DNA of 64,000 nt from Caballeronia ptereochthonis (GTDB taxonomy: Bacteria > Pseudomonadota > Gammaproteobacteria > Burkholderiales > Burkholderiaceae). The stretch's first letter is position 1. Every line of letters starts with the position of its first letter. The notes beneath the pieces were generated by a model. That model saw only the letters and a list, made by a program, of their open reading frames with translations, ran no database searches and was not told the origin of the DNA. Where the stretch lies: the NCBI RefSeq assembly GCF_001545075.1, contig NZ_FCOB02000002.1, positions 248,001-312,000 of the forward strand, written 5' to 3'. Below, in pieces: positions 1 to 10,400 of this stretch. The position numbers and the translations under genes are program-made.

Positions 1-1301
1 TCTTCCGCGCGTTCCTCGTTGCCGTGGCGCAAGCGCATGCTGCACACCGCGGCGAACAGGAGCGCCACCGCGAGACACACGAGCCCGTTCATCGCACGGC
101 CGGTCGTCTGCTCGATGATGCCCATCACGGTCGGTCCGACGAAGCCGCCCAGCAGGCCGCACGAGTTCACGAGCCCGAGGCCGCCCGCAAGCGCGCTGCC
201 CGAGAGGCGCGACGACGGGAACGTGAAGATGATCGACTGCACCACGAAGAACATCGAAGCGGACAGGCACACGCCCAGAAGCCCGATCGCCGGCGTCGCC
301 CAGGCGGCGATCAGCATGCCTGACGCCATGATGACGAGCCCGCCGATCAATATGCGGCGGCTGCGCGACGAATCGCTCGCGAAGCGCGGCAGCGTGGCGG
401 CGCCGATCGCCGCGGCAATCCACGGGGTTGCGGTGAGCAGACCGATGGTGAGCGGCGAGAAGTGCCCCGACGAGCCGATGATGCCCGGCAGGAAGAAGAT
501 CACCGTGTAGATCGTCAGTTGATGGCAGAAGTAGACGAGAATCGCGAGCCACACCTGACGGTCCGCGAGGACGCTGCGAAATGCGCCGGCGCCGTGACCG
601 CTGCCTTGGGCGTCCTGTTCGGCGGCGAGGCGGCGTTCCAGCGCGAGCGCTTCTTCACGCGAAAGCCAGGACGCGCTCGTCGGACGATCGGGCAGCATCT
701 TCCACACGACGAACGCGAGCAGGATCGCGGGCAGGCCTTCGATCACGAAGAGCCATTGCCAGCCGTGAAAGCCGAGCCAGCCGTCGAGCTCGAGCAGCGC
801 GCCGCCGAGCGGTCCGCCGACGATGTTCGCCACGCACACGCCGAGCAGGAAATAGCCCGTTGCGCGAGCGCGTTCCTCGCGTCCGAACCAGTACGTCAGA
901 TACAGCATCACGCCGGGGAAGAGTCCCGCTTCGGCGGCGCCGAGCAGAAGGCGCATCACGTAGAACGAGGTTTCACCGGTCACGAAGGCCATCGCGACCG
1001 ACAGCGCGCCCCATGTCACCATGATGCGCGTGATCCAGAAGCGCGCGCCGACCTTGTGCATGATCAGGTTGCTCGGAATCTCGAAGAGCGCGTAGGTCAG
1101 GAAGAACAGACCCGCGCCGAGTCCGTATGCGGCGGCGGAGATGCCGAGGTCGATGCTCATCGAATGCTTCGCGAGCGCGATGTTCGTGCGATCGAGAAAG
1201 CTGATCACATAGACGATCACCAGCAAGGGCATCAGCTTGCGCAGCAGCATGGCGTTGAACGACGCGTGTTGCGCGGCGCTCGTCGTATTGGGCTTGGACA
1301 T
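1..1301 (-). CDS. MFS transporter, anion:cation symporter type (3' end cut by window edge)
   Basis: Inner-membrane secondary carrier for a small organic anion, probably the substrate or precursor of the enzymes encoded just upstream. Reading the minus strand from the ATG at 1301 gives an uninterrupted frame to the window edge (about 433 codons). The first membrane segment ends in FLDRTNIALA, typical of the ACS (phthalate/tartrate/galactonate) family, and a loop GGPLGGALLE and many hydrophobic stretches follow. The C-terminus lies outside the window. It follows the BKACE gene by about 157 bp on the same strand and is probably last in the operon. Family is clear; the substrate is not. Confidence 0.85.
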   Translation of the reverse strand, partial: MSKPNTTSAAQHASFNAMLLRKLMPLLVIVYVISFLDRTNIALAKHSMSIDLGISAAAYGLGAGLFFLTYALFEIPSNLIMHKVGARFWITRIMVTWGALSVAMAFVTGETSFYVMRLLLGAAEAGLFPGVMLYLTYWFGREERARATGYFLLGVCVANIVGGPLGGALLELDGWLGFHGWQWLFVIEGLPAILLAFVVWKMLPDRPTSASWLSREEALALERRLAAEQDAQGSGHGAGAFRSVLADRQVWLAILVYFCHQLTIYTVIFFLPGIIGSSGHFSPLTIGLLTATPWIAAAIGAATLPRFASDSSRSRRILIGGLVIMASGMLIAAWATPAIGLLGVCLSASMFFVVQSIIFTFPSSRLSGSALAGGLGLVNSCGLLGGFVGPTVMGIIEQTTGRAMNGLVCLAVALLFAAVCSMRLRHGNEERAE

Positions 1302-1458
1302 GATGGCTCCCGGGATCAAAGTGGACGCGCCATGCGCGTATGCGGTGCGGTGTCGGGAAGGCGTTGAGCGTTCAAGGAAAGTGTCTCCGTAAGCGTTGTA
1401 GTTTTATTGGCGTGATGGCGTGAGCACGCGCCGCATGCACGGCGCGTGCGATCGACGA

Positions 1459-2391
1459 TCAGAAGTTCACGTTGTCGCCGCCCTTGAGGGACAGCATCCG
1501 GCGTGCTTCGGCAGGCGTCGCGACTTCCAGCGACAGGCCTTCGATGACCTGCCGAATCTTGCGCACCTGCGCCGCGCTCGAATCCGCGAGCTGGCCCGGG
1601 CCGATCCACAGCGAATCCTCCAGACCCACGCGCACGTTCGAGCCCTGCGCGACGCCGATCGAGCCGAGCGGAATCTGGTTGCGGCCCGCGCCGAGAATCG
1701 ACCAGACATAATCGTTGCCGAACAGGCGGTCCGCCGTGCGCTTCATATGGGCGAGGTCCTCGGGATGCGCGCCGATGCCGCCCAGCAGGCCGAACACGCT
1801 CTGCACGAAGAACGGTCCCTTGACGAGCCCGCGATCGACGAAGTGCGCAAGGTTATACAGATGCGAGATGTCGTAGCACTCGAACTCGAAGCGCGTGCCG
1901 TTGGCCGAGCACGACGTCAGGATGTATTCGATATCCGCGAACGTGTTCTTGAACACGAGATCACGGCTCTTCTCGAGATGCTGGCGCTCCCAGTCGTGCT
2001 TCAGATCCTTGAAGCGGTCGAGCATGGGATAGAGGCCGAAGTTCATCGAACCCATGTTCAGCGACGCCACTTCCGGCTGAAAGTGATGCGCGGGCTTCAG
2101 GCGTTCGGCGACCGTCATGTGCGGACTGCCGCCCGTCGTCAGGTTGATGACCGCGTCCGTTTCCGACTTGATGCGCGGCAGAAAGCGCTGGAACACGGCG
2201 GGGTCCTGCGTCGGGCGACCGTCTTCGGGATCGCGCGCGTGCAGATGCAGAATCGCCGCGCCTTCCCTTGCGGCCGCCAGCGCGGCTTCGGCGATCTGAT
2301 CGGGGGTGACCGGCAGATAGGGCGACATCGACGGCGTATGAATGGCGCCCGTCGGTGCGCATGTGATGATGACCTTGCGTTTCGTTGCCAT
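1459..2391 (-). CDS. BKACE family beta-keto acid cleavage enzyme (DUF849)
   Basis: 310 aa, full length for the family. BKACE enzymes (3-keto-5-aminohexanoate cleavage enzyme and relatives) condense a beta-keto acid with acetyl-CoA and release acetoacetate plus a new acyl-CoA. Visible motifs: ITCAPTGAIHTPS at the N-terminus, the metal-binding HLHARD with its HxH pair at residues 49-51, NLTTGG in mid protein, and GLEDSLW near residue 258 carrying the family's metal-ligand Glu. It is 18 bp downstream of the SDR gene, so the pair probably acts in sequence: the SDR makes the beta-keto acid and this enzyme cleaves it. The actual substrate (dehydrocarnitine, a keto-amino acid, or another) cannot be read from sequence. 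Confidence 0.92.
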   Translation of the reverse strand: MATKRKVIITCAPTGAIHTPSMSPYLPVTPDQIAEAALAAAREGAAILHLHARDPEDGRPTQDPAVFQRFLPRIKSETDAVINLTTGGSPHMTVAERLKPAHHFQPEVASLNMGSMNFGLYPMLDRFKDLKHDWERQHLEKSRDLVFKNTFADIEYILTSCSANGTRFEFECYDISHLYNLAHFVDRGLVKGPFFVQSVFGLLGGIGAHPEDLAHMKRTADRLFGNDYVWSILGAGRNQIPLGSIGVAQGSNVRVGLEDSLWIGPGQLADSSAAQVRKIRQVIEGLSLEVATPAEARRMLSLKGGDNVNF

Positions 2392-2409
2392 GTGATCCTC
2401 GTTCCTTCT

Positions 2410-3201
2410 TCAAAGCGTTTCGACGTTGCCGCAGACCGAGAGCGCCTGCCCCGAGACGGCGCTGCCGGCCGGCGAGCTGAGATACAGCACGCTCGCCGCG
2501 ACTTCCTCCTGCGTGACCATGCGGCGCAGCGAAATCTTCGCGAGATACTGCTTTTCCATGTCCTCGTAGCTGATGCCGAGCTGCTTCGCGCGCGCGGCGA
2601 TCACGCCTTCCATGCGCGGACCCTTGACGATGCCCGGCTGCACCGCATTCACGCGGATGTTGTCCGGGCCGAGCTCGATCGCGAGACTCTTCGCGAGACC
2701 GACCACGGCCCACTTGGTCGCGGAGTAGGGCGTGCGAAAGCCGTAGCCGAGCCGTCCCGCCACCGACGACATGAACACGATCACCCCGCCATCGGATCCC
2801 TGGCGCAGCGTCGGCACGGCTTCGCGCGCGAAGTAGTACTGGCTGTTCAGGTTCACGTCGATGGTCTTTTCCCAGTCGGCCGAATCGATCGCGTCGATGC
2901 CGCCAGTCGGTCCCGCGATGCCCGCGTTGTTGATGAGCACGTCCAGTCCGCCGAGTTCGCGCTGAACGTCCTCGAACACGCGCTTCACGTCGTCCTTGCT
3001 GGCGACGTCCGCACGCGTGCCCGTGATGGACGGCGAAACGGTCGATACGGCGTCGATCGCCTTCGGATCGACATCGCAGACATGCACGCGTGCGCCCGTC
3101 GATACGAACGCCTTCGCGATCACGAGGCCGATGCCCGATGCGCCGCCCGTGATGAGCACCCGCAAGCCCGGGCGCGGCGTGAGAAGTTTCATGAAATCCA
3201 T
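2410..3201 (-). CDS. SDR family NAD(P)-dependent oxidoreductase
   Basis: 263-aa classical short-chain dehydrogenase, cytoplasmic. Rossmann glycine motif TGGASGIG at residues 18-25, NNAG at 91-94, catalytic Ser in MSSVAG near 145, and the YSATK motif with Tyr159 and Lys163. The acidic residue after beta-2 (VCDVD) suggests a preference for NAD over NADP. It lies between the GntR regulator and the BKACE gene on the same strand; by context it probably oxidises a beta-hydroxy acid to the beta-keto acid that BKACE cleaves. A second Met (MKLL) three residues in is an equally possible start. Confidence 0.9.
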   Translation of the reverse strand: MDFMKLLTPRPGLRVLITGGASGIGLVIAKAFVSTGARVHVCDVDPKAIDAVSTVSPSITGTRADVASKDDVKRVFEDVQRELGGLDVLINNAGIAGPTGGIDAIDSADWEKTIDVNLNSQYYFAREAVPTLRQGSDGGVIVFMSSVAGRLGYGFRTPYSATKWAVVGLAKSLAIELGPDNIRVNAVQPGIVKGPRMEGVIAARAKQLGISYEDMEKQYLAKISLRRMVTQEEVAASVLYLSSPAGSAVSGQALSVCGNVETL

Positions 3202-3319
3202 CGTCTGAATCCTTTCTGGTTATGTTCGGCAAGGACGTGCACCGTCCTCGCTCAAGCGATCAGTCATGCTGAAGGGTGTAAATCGGCGAAGGGCGCTTCG
3301 AACGCTTCGCCTTCGTCGT

Positions 3320-4048
3320 TCAGGATTGCGCCTGGCGCCGCGTTTGCGTGTTCTCTGCCTGCTGGGTTTGCAAGCGCATTTCGAGATCGCGCGCCGCGTC
3401 GCGGATATCCCTGGCGATACCTTCGCGCGCGGCCGCGCCGTCGTGCTTCCAGAGCGCATCGATGATCTGCCGGTGCGCTTCCATCGACACGCGCATGTGC
3501 GCGACATCGGGCGCGACCATGTTCAGGAACGGACCGATGCGCATCCACATGTTCTGGATCGTCGCGAGCGTCATCTCGCTCGCGCCATGCCGATAGATGC
3601 TCGTGTGGAACGCGAAATTGCAGCGCAGGTAGGCCCGCGCATCGTCGGCTTCGACGTGCGCGTCCATTTCGTCGAAGATGCGCTGCACGGCCGCGACGTC
3701 GTCGTTCGTCATGCGGGCCGCCGCGCGCTCGGCGACGCAGCCTTCCAGCGCGATGCGCACGTCGCGCAGCTCTTCCAGCAGTTCGAGCGTCATCGGCGGG
3801 ACCATGAGGCCGCGCGACGGGCCGTCGACGAGCGCGCCTTCCGCGCGCAGGCGGGTGAGCGCGCCGCGCACCGGCATGGTCGACAAGCCGACCGCTTCCG
3901 CCACGCCGCGCAGACTGAGCGGCTGGCCGGCGGCGAAACTGCCGCTCATGATCGCTTCGCGCAGTTGCTGGTAGACCTTGGTCGCCATCGTTTCTGTGGC
4001 GATGACTTCGAGTTGTGGAATGGGTTGCGATGCGGATCGGGGTGCCAC
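3320..4048 (-). CDS. GntR family transcriptional regulator, FCD subfamily
   Basis: 242 aa from a GTG start at 4048. The N-terminal winged helix contains YQQLREAIMSG, then LSLRGVAEAVGLS and PVRGALTRL; the rest is an all-helical FCD ligand-binding domain with several conserved metal-type His positions (FHTSIYR, EAHRQIIDAL). The frame stays open upstream to an ATG at 4099, but that ATG lacks a ribosome site and sits inside the putative promoter, whereas the GTG is preceded by AAGGAA at good spacing. It is the first gene of the minus-strand set regulator-SDR-BKACE-MFS and probably represses it, and itself, until an acid ligand binds. Confidence 0.9.
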   Translation of the reverse strand: MAPRSASQPIPQLEVIATETMATKVYQQLREAIMSGSFAAGQPLSLRGVAEAVGLSTMPVRGALTRLRAEGALVDGPSRGLMVPPMTLELLEELRDVRIALEGCVAERAAARMTNDDVAAVQRIFDEMDAHVEADDARAYLRCNFAFHTSIYRHGASEMTLATIQNMWMRIGPFLNMVAPDVAHMRVSMEAHRQIIDALWKHDGAAAREGIARDIRDAARDLEMRLQTQQAENTQTRRQAQS

Positions 4049-4073
4049 GGGCGTTTCCTTGCTGATCTTTGAT

Positions 4074-4085
4074 CTGTGATCACAG
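4074..4085. promoter_or_regulatory. Palindromic operator candidate for the GntR regulator
   Basis: Perfect 12-bp palindrome CTGTGATCACAG, 26 bp upstream of the chosen GTG start of the adjacent FCD-type regulator and touching the predicted -10 box. FCD/FadR-type regulators bind short palindromes with a TGT...ACA pattern, so autoregulation is a reasonable inference. Confidence 0.55.
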
Positions 4086-4112
4086 TTTGATTTCAGCACA
4101 GGCTTTAGTCAA
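4084..4112 (-). promoter_or_regulatory. Candidate sigma-70 promoter of the GntR gene
   Basis: On the minus strand a -35-like TTGACT (4112-4107) is followed by a 17-bp spacer and a weak -10-like CAAACT (4089-4084). It lies directly upstream of the palindrome and of the GTG start at 4048. The -35 is good, the -10 only 3 of 6. Confidence 0.4.
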
Positions 4113-4145
4113 TGCGAAGCGTCTAAGGGATAACCCCGAGGCAGC

Positions 4146-5078
4146 TCAGAGCGGCTCGATCAGATCCTTTTTCCGCTGACGGCAATACGCCGAGCATGCG
4201 AGCTGTGCGGCGCTCGCGGCGGCGCGAATCGTCGGCGTTGCATCGACGGGCGTGCACAGCGAGACGACGATCGGCGGCGGCACCGGCTTCAGCGGCAACT
4301 CGACAAACTCGCCGCTCGTGAGCGCGTCGCTGACGAAGAGAGCGGGGATGGCCGCGACGCCATAGCCGTCGCGCACGAGTTGCACGATCGCGGCGACGGA
4401 AGGCGAGCACGTGATGCGGGTCTGATCCACGGGCATGTCGATCTCGCGCGCGAGCGTATGCACGATGTGCTCGAGCGCGACCTGCGGCGCGGTACCGCGC
4501 CCGAAAGTCAGGACCGGGCGAGCGAGCACGCGTTGCGCAAGTCCGGCGGCGCGCTTCGAGAGCAGGCCGCGCCGCGCGATCCATCGCACCGGATAGCTTG
4601 CGACGGCGCTCGACACGATCTTCGTGCTGTCGATGCCTTCCACGCGAATCGCGATATCGAGCTCGCCGTTGAGCATGCGCCGTTGCAGGACGGAACTCGA
4701 ATCGACGGTGAGATCGACTTCGAGATTGGGGAAGCTGGCGTTCAGCTCGGTGACATAGTGCGCGAGCCAGCTATGCACGACGGTCTCGATCACGCCCAGC
4801 CGCAGCTTGCCGCCGACGATCACTTCGAGCCCCGCCGCCTGCCGCAACGCGCGCGCCGCATCGACGACGGTTTGCGCGGGCCCGAGCAGGCGCTGTCCCG
4901 ATGGCGTGAGCCTGAACTTCGCCGAGGAGCGATCGACGAGTTCGGTCTTCAGTTCGTCTTCGAGCGAGCGCACGCGCAGCGAGATGGTCGCGGGCGTCGC
5001 GTGCAGGAGGCGCGCGGTGGCGCGAAAGCTCTCCAGCTGCGCGAGCGTGACGAAGGTTTCGAGAAAGCGCGTGTTCAT
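4146..5078 (-). CDS. LysR family transcriptional regulator
   Basis: 310 aa. N-terminal winged helix-turn-helix: MNTRFLETFVTLAQLESF at the start, then LLHATPATISLRVRSLE, the usual recognition-helix region. The C-terminal two-lobed periplasmic-binding-like effector domain covers about residues 90-300. It is transcribed away from the DUF1445-MFS-hydantoinase genes across a 218-bp shared control region, the usual arrangement for a LysR activator of the opposite operon. Probable ligand is a metabolite of that operon (inference). Confidence 0.92.
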   Translation of the reverse strand: MNTRFLETFVTLAQLESFRATARLLHATPATISLRVRSLEDELKTELVDRSSAKFRLTPSGQRLLGPAQTVVDAARALRQAAGLEVIVGGKLRLGVIETVVHSWLAHYVTELNASFPNLEVDLTVDSSSVLQRRMLNGELDIAIRVEGIDSTKIVSSAVASYPVRWIARRGLLSKRAAGLAQRVLARPVLTFGRGTAPQVALEHIVHTLAREIDMPVDQTRITCSPSVAAIVQLVRDGYGVAAIPALFVSDALTSGEFVELPLKPVPPPIVVSLCTPVDATPTIRAAASAAQLACSAYCRQRKKDLIEPL

Positions 5079-5296
5079 GCGATGACGTCCGGATGTCGAG
5101 TCGTCGCCAGCTTATGCGCGTTAAACAAAGCTTTCAACGTGGCGATTCGAATTGCGTCCGCAGTCGCAGATTTCGGGGGAAACCCTCATGAAAGTGTTAA
5201 GAAAACCTTGACAGAGAGGGTCGGAATTACTCGCTGGCATCGTTATTTTTTCGGTCCTAACCTGCACGTCATCGCATCCGACTGGAGATCACGACC
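5079..5296. promoter_or_regulatory. Divergent control region, LysR / DUF1445 operon
   Basis: 218 bp between two divergent start codons, visibly AT-richer than its surroundings. A TTGACA hexamer sits at 5207-5212 on the plus strand, but no convincing -10 box lies at 16-18 bp from it, so promoter positions stay open. LysR sites (T-N11-A) would be expected here but cannot be assigned by eye. Confidence 0.35.
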
Positions 5297-6067
5297 ATGC
5301 CTCGAGACTTTCGCCATCAGGTCCGCACCGGCGCTTTCACCGGCCCCACCGCGGGCTATTGCGGCGACTACGCGCAAGCCAATCTCGCCATCCTCCCGCG
5401 GGACTGCGCCGAGGATTTCCTGCGCTTCTGCGTGCGCAATCCGAAGGCGTGCCCGCTGCTTGCCGTGGGCGAACCGGGCCAGTTCGACGTGCCGGCCCTG
5501 GGCCGCGAGCTCGACATCCGCACCGATGTTCCCGGCTACAACGTCTATCGCGATGGCGTGCTGTGCGAACAGCCGCGCGATATCCGCGAGTTGTGGCGCG
5601 ACGATCTCGTCGTGTTCGCGATCGGCTGCTCGTTCTCCTTCGAGCAGATGCTGGCGCAGGAACGCATCCCGCTGCGTCACGTCGATGAAGGCGTCAACGT
5701 GCCGATGTATCGCACGTCGATACCCAATCAGGCCGCTGGTCCCTTTCGCGGCAATCTCGTCGTGTCGATGCGTCCGATGAGCGGCGCGCACGCCATTCGC
5801 GCCGTGCAGGTGACGAGCCGCTTTCCTTCCGTGCACGGCGCGCCGGTACATATCGGCAGCCCGGCGGCGATCGGCATCGGCGATCTCTCGCGGCCCGACT
5901 ACGGCGATGCCGTGTCGGTTCACGAGCACGAGCTGCCGGTGTTCTGGGCGTGCGGCGTCACGCCGCAAAGCGCGATAGAAAGCGCACGCCTGCCGTTCGC
6001 GATCGCGCACCGGCCGGGTCACATGCTCGTCACCGATATTCCCAATGCATCGCTCGCCGTGCTCTGA
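5297..6067 (+). CDS. DUF1445 family protein (putative hydro-lyase / D-glutamate cyclase-like)
   Basis: 256 aa, standard length for the DUF1445 family. The ATG follows a GGAGATCACGACC ribosome site. Recognisable blocks: [19 protein letters not shown] near the N-terminus, the Cys-containing [39 protein letters not shown], and FWACGVTPQ with [10 protein letters not shown] at the end. The vertebrate member DGLUCY interconverts D-glutamate and 5-oxo-D-proline; bacterial members are usually called putative hydro-lyases. Here the next genes are a carrier and a 5-oxoprolinase-type enzyme, which fits a 5-oxoproline or related lactam substrate. Activity is inferred from family and context. Confidence 0.85.
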   Translation: MPRDFRHQVRTGAFTGPTAGYCGDYAQANLAILPRDCAEDFLRFCVRNPKACPLLAVGEPGQFDVPALGRELDIRTDVPGYNVYRDGVLCEQPRDIRELWRDDLVVFAIGCSFSFEQMLAQERIPLRHVDEGVNVPMYRTSIPNQAAGPFRGNLVVSMRPMSGAHAIRAVQVTSRFPSVHGAPVHIGSPAAIGIGDLSRPDYGDAVSVHEHELPVFWACGVTPQSAIESARLPFAIAHRPGHMLVTDIPNASLAVL

Positions 6068-6092
6068 CACGCGGCCTCATATGGAGAAACGC

Positions 6093-7400
6093 ATGAACAC
6101 GGAAACGCATTACGCCGGCGCGCCGCACGACGACGATCACGCGAGCGCCGCCGCGAGCCCCGGGATGTTCGGCTGGTATCGGCACACGAGCGCGAGCGAG
6201 AAGCGCGCGTTCTGGAGCTGCAAGATCGGTTACGCGCTCGACGCGATGGACACGCAGTTCCTGAGCTTCGCGATTCCCGCGCTCATCGCGAGCTGGGGCT
6301 TGAGCAATAGCGAAGCGGGGCTGATCGGCACGGTGACATTGCTCACGTCCGCGCTCGGCGGATGGCTCGCCGGGATTCTCTCTGACCGCATCGGCCGCGT
6401 GAAGACGCTGCAGATCACGATCCTGTGGTTCGCCTTCTTTACGCTCGTCTGCGCGTTCGCGCAGAACTACGGCCAGCTTCTGATCGCGCGCGGCCTGATG
6501 GGCTTCGGCTTCGGCGGCGAGTGGACGGCGGGCGCGGTGCTGATCGGCGAAGTGATCCGGTCGCGCGATCGGGGCAAGGCGGTCGGCATGGTGCAGGCGG
6601 GCTGGGCGATCGGCTGGGCGGCGTCGGCGGGGCTCTTCACGCTCGTGTTCTCGCTGATGCCCGCCGAGACCGCATGGCGCGTGCTGTTCGCGCTCGGCGT
6701 GCTGCCTGCGCCGTTCGTGATCTTCATCCGCCGCTTCGTCGAGGAACCCGACGTGCACAGGAAGCAGAAGGAGTGCGACACGAAGCGCGGCGAATCGAGC
6801 TCTTTCCTCGAGATCTTCGGCAAGGATATCTGGCTCACGACCTTGCGCACCGCCATTCTCGCGACCGGCACGCAAGGCGGCTACTACGCGATCACCACCT
6901 GGCTGCCGACGTATCTCAAGACCGAGCAGCATCTGAGCGTGGTCGGCACGGGCGGCTATCTCGCGGTGATCATCGCCGGGTCGTATGCGGGTTATCTGTG
7001 CGGCGCGTATCTGAGCGACCGCTTCGGGCGCAAGCTCACGTTCATCGCGTTCTCGATCGCCTCGACGATCATCGCGCTGACCTATACCCGCGTGCCGATG
7101 AGCAACGGCCTTCTGCTCATGCTCGGTTTTCCGCTCGGCTTCTTCGCATCGGGCATCTTCGCGGGCATGGGCGCATTCATGACCGAGCTCTTCCCCACGC
7201 GCATTCGCGGCTCGGGACAGGGTTTTTGCTACAACTTCGGCCGCGCGGTCGGCGCCACGTTTCCGTTCCTGATCGGCTACGTTGCGCAGAAGATGTCGCT
7301 CGGCATGGCGATCGGCACGTTCGCGGCGGCTGCATACGGCGTGGTGATCCTCGCCGCGCTGACACTGCCCGAAACGCGTGGCGCACAACTGAAAGCCTGA
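6093..7400 (+). CDS. MFS transporter (AAHS/sialate-like carboxylate carrier)
   Basis: 435 aa, 12 predicted membrane segments. The start at 6093 is preceded by GGAG at 8 nt; an ATG at 6081 and one inside the previous gene are less likely. Motifs include [17 protein letters not shown] in TM1, the loop 2-3 signature [12 protein letters not shown], and [14 protein letters not shown]. These resemble the NanT/aromatic-acid carriers. It lies between the DUF1445 gene and the fused hydantoinase gene and probably imports their substrate across the inner membrane. Confidence 0.9.
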   Translation: MNTETHYAGAPHDDDHASAAASPGMFGWYRHTSASEKRAFWSCKIGYALDAMDTQFLSFAIPALIASWGLSNSEAGLIGTVTLLTSALGGWLAGILSDRIGRVKTLQITILWFAFFTLVCAFAQNYGQLLIARGLMGFGFGGEWTAGAVLIGEVIRSRDRGKAVGMVQAGWAIGWAASAGLFTLVFSLMPAETAWRVLFALGVLPAPFVIFIRRFVEEPDVHRKQKECDTKRGESSSFLEIFGKDIWLTTLRTAILATGTQGGYYAITTWLPTYLKTEQHLSVVGTGGYLAVIIAGSYAGYLCGAYLSDRFGRKLTFIAFSIASTIIALTYTRVPMSNGLLLMLGFPLGFFASGIFAGMGAFMTELFPTRIRGSGQGFCYNFGRAVGATFPFLIGYVAQKMSLGMAIGTFAAAAYGVVILAALTLPETRGAQLKA

Positions 7401-7431
7401 GTTCGAATCTATTCCGATGGAGTCTTCAACG

Positions 7432-10400
7432 ATGGACAAGCACGAGCACGTTCCCGCCGACAAACGCTGGCAATTCTGGATCGACCGCGGCGGCACCTTT
7501 ACCGATATCGTCGCGCGCAAGCCGGATGGCAGCCTCGTCACACACAAGGTGCTGTCGGAGAATCCCGAACGATATCGCGATTCGGCGGTGCAGGGCATTC
7601 GCGAGCTGCTGGGCGTGGCGCCGAACGAGCCGGTGCCTGCGGAACGCATCGATAGCGTACGCATGGGCACGACCGTCGCGACCAATGCATTGCTCGAGCG
7701 CAAGGGCGAGCGCACCGTGCTCGCGATCACGAAAGGTTTCGCCGATGCGCTGCGCATCGCATATCAAAGCCGCCCGAAGCTGTTCGTGCGCGAGATCGTG
7801 CTGCCCGAATCGCTCTACGACACGGTCGTCGAGATCGACGAGCGCATCGGCGCGCAGGGCGAGGTCGTGCGCGAACTGGACGAGGCGCAGGCACGCGCGG
7901 CATTGCAGCGCGCGTTCGACGACGGCATTCGCTCGTGCGCGATCGTGCTGATGCACGGCTACCGCTTCACGGACCACGAGCAAAGGCTCAAGCGCATCGC
8001 GGGGGACATCGGCTTTGCGCAGATCTCCGTGAGTCACGAAACCAGCCCTCTCATGAAGCTGGTTTCGCGCGGCGATACGACCGTCGTCGACGCCTATCTG
8101 TCGCCCGTCTTGCGTCATTACGTGACGCAGGTCGAAAGCGAACTCGGCCCGGTGCCGCTGCAATTCATGCAGAGCAACGGCGGCCTCACCGATGCGCATC
8201 GCTTCCAGGGCAAGGATGCGATTCTGTCGGGGCCGGCGGGCGGCATCGTCGGCGCGGCGCAAGTGTCGAGGCTCGCCGGCTTCGAGAGGATCATCGGTTT
8301 CGACATGGGCGGCACGTCGACCGACGTCACGCATTACGCCGGCGAGTACGAGCGCGAGTTCGCGACGGAAGTGGCGGGTGTGCGCATCCGCGCGCCGATG
8401 ATGAAGATCCACACGGTCGCGGCGGGCGGCGGCTCGATCTGCACGTTCGACGGCGCGCGCCTGCGCGTCGGGCCGGAAAGCGCGGGTGCGAATCCGGGGC
8501 CTGCGTCCTACCGGCGCGGCGGTCCGTTGACCGTGACCGACTGCAACGTGATGACGGGCAAGATCGACGCGCGCCATTTCCCGCATGTATTCGGGCCGGC
8601 GGGCGACTTGCCGCTCGATGCGGAAGTGGTTCGGCGCAAGTTCGCGGAAGTCGCAGCGCAAGTCGAAGCGGCGACGGGCGTGGCGCGCGCGCCGGAAGCC
8701 ATCGCCGACGGCTTCCTGAAGATCGCCGTCGAGAACATGGCGAACGCCATCAAGCAGATCTCGGTGCAGCGCGGCTACGACGTGACGAAATACGCGCTGG
8801 CGTGCTTCGGCGGCGCGGGCGGCCAGCATGCGTGTCTCGTCGCCGATGCGCTCGGCATGACGCGCGTGTTCATCCATCCGCTCGCGGGCGTGCTGTCGGC
8901 CTATGGCATGGGACTCGCCGATGTGCGCGCATTGCGCCAGGAAGCGCTCGAAACGCGCCTCGACGACGCATCGCTGGCGGCCACCGAAGATGCGTTCGCG
9001 CGGCTCGAAAGTGCGACGCGTGACGAGGTAAAGGCGCAACGCATCGAAGAGCGCGCGATCAGCATCAAGCGCACGTTGCACATCAAATATGAAGGCACGG
9101 ACACGACGCTGGAAATCGCGTGGTCCGACGATTCGAGAGAAATCGCCAAGGCGTTCGAGCAGTTGTATCGGACGCGCTATGGCTTTCTGATGCCGAACAA
9201 GGCGCTCGTGATGGAAGCGGCGGCGGTGGAGGCGGTCGGCCATGCGCAGCGCGTCGACGACGAGCGATGGCCGCTCGCGCGCGACGCATCCACGAATCCC
9301 GAACCGCTTTCGACGACGCGCATGTTCTCGGCTGGCGTCTGGCACGACACGCACGTGTTCGATCGCGACGCCCTCGCGCCCGGCGCGCGCATCGATGGCC
9401 CGGCCATCGTCGTCGAAAAGACGGGAACGACGGTGATCGAGCCCGGCTGGCAAGTGCAGGTGACGCGGCACAATCACCTGGTCGTGGAGCGCACCGTGCC
9501 GCTCGATAACCGCAAGGCGATCGGCACCGAAGCGGACCCCGTTCTGCTCGAGGTGTTCAACAACCTCTTCATGTCGATCGCGGAGCAAATGGGCGTGACG
9601 CTCGCGAACACGTCGTACTCGGTGAACATCAAGGAGCGTCTCGACTTCTCGTGCGCGCTCTTCGACGAAGGCGGCAATCTGATTGCGAACGCGCCGCACA
9701 TGCCCGTGCATCTCGGTTCGATGGGCGAGAGCGTGCAGACGGTGATCGCGCGTCGCGCCACGACCATGCGCCCCGGCGACGTGTACGTGCTCAACGCACC
9801 CTACGCCGGCGGCACGCATTTGCCGGACGTGACGGTGATCATGCCCGTGTTCGTCGACGGCCACGCGAGCCCGATGTTCCATGTCGCCGCGCGCGGGCAT
9901 CATGCCGATATCGGCGGGATTTCGCCGGGCTCGATGCCGCCCGATTCCACGCACGTCGATCAGGAGGGCGTGTTGCTCGACAACGTGCAGCTCGTGTCGC
10001 AAGGGCGCTTTCTCGAACGGGAGATTCGCGAGGTGCTGACATCGGGCGCTTACCCGGTGCGCAAGGTCGAACAGAACATGGCCGACTTGCGCGCGCAAGT
10101 CGCTTCATGCAACAAGGGCGCGGAAGAGCTCGCGCGCATGTGCGACCAGTTCGGCCTCGAGGTCGTGCGCGCGTACATGCGGCACGTGCAGGACAACGCG
10201 GAAGAGGTCGTGCGCAGGACGCTTTCCGTGCTGAAGGACGGCCGCTTCGAATACGAGCTCGACGATGGCGCGAAGATCGTCGTCGCGGTGTCGATCGATC
10301 GCGAGAAGCGCGCGGCGATCATCGATTTCGCGGGCACGAGCGCGCAGCAGCCGAACAACTACAACGCGCCCGCGGCCATCTGCAAGGCGGCGGTGCTGTA

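Noticed and set aside
4049..4099. N-terminal extension of the GntR regulator to ATG 4099
   Set aside because: No ribosome site, and the bases look like promoter plus operator; GTG 4048 has AAGGAA at right spacing.
5207..5250. TTGACA at 5207-5212 as a promoter of the DUF1445 operon
   Set aside because: No acceptable -10 hexamer at 16-18 bp; kept only as a note.
7426..10098. 890-codon minus-strand frame
   Set aside because: Mirror of the fused hydantoinase gene; composition is rich in Arg/His, as expected of antisense frames in high-GC genes.
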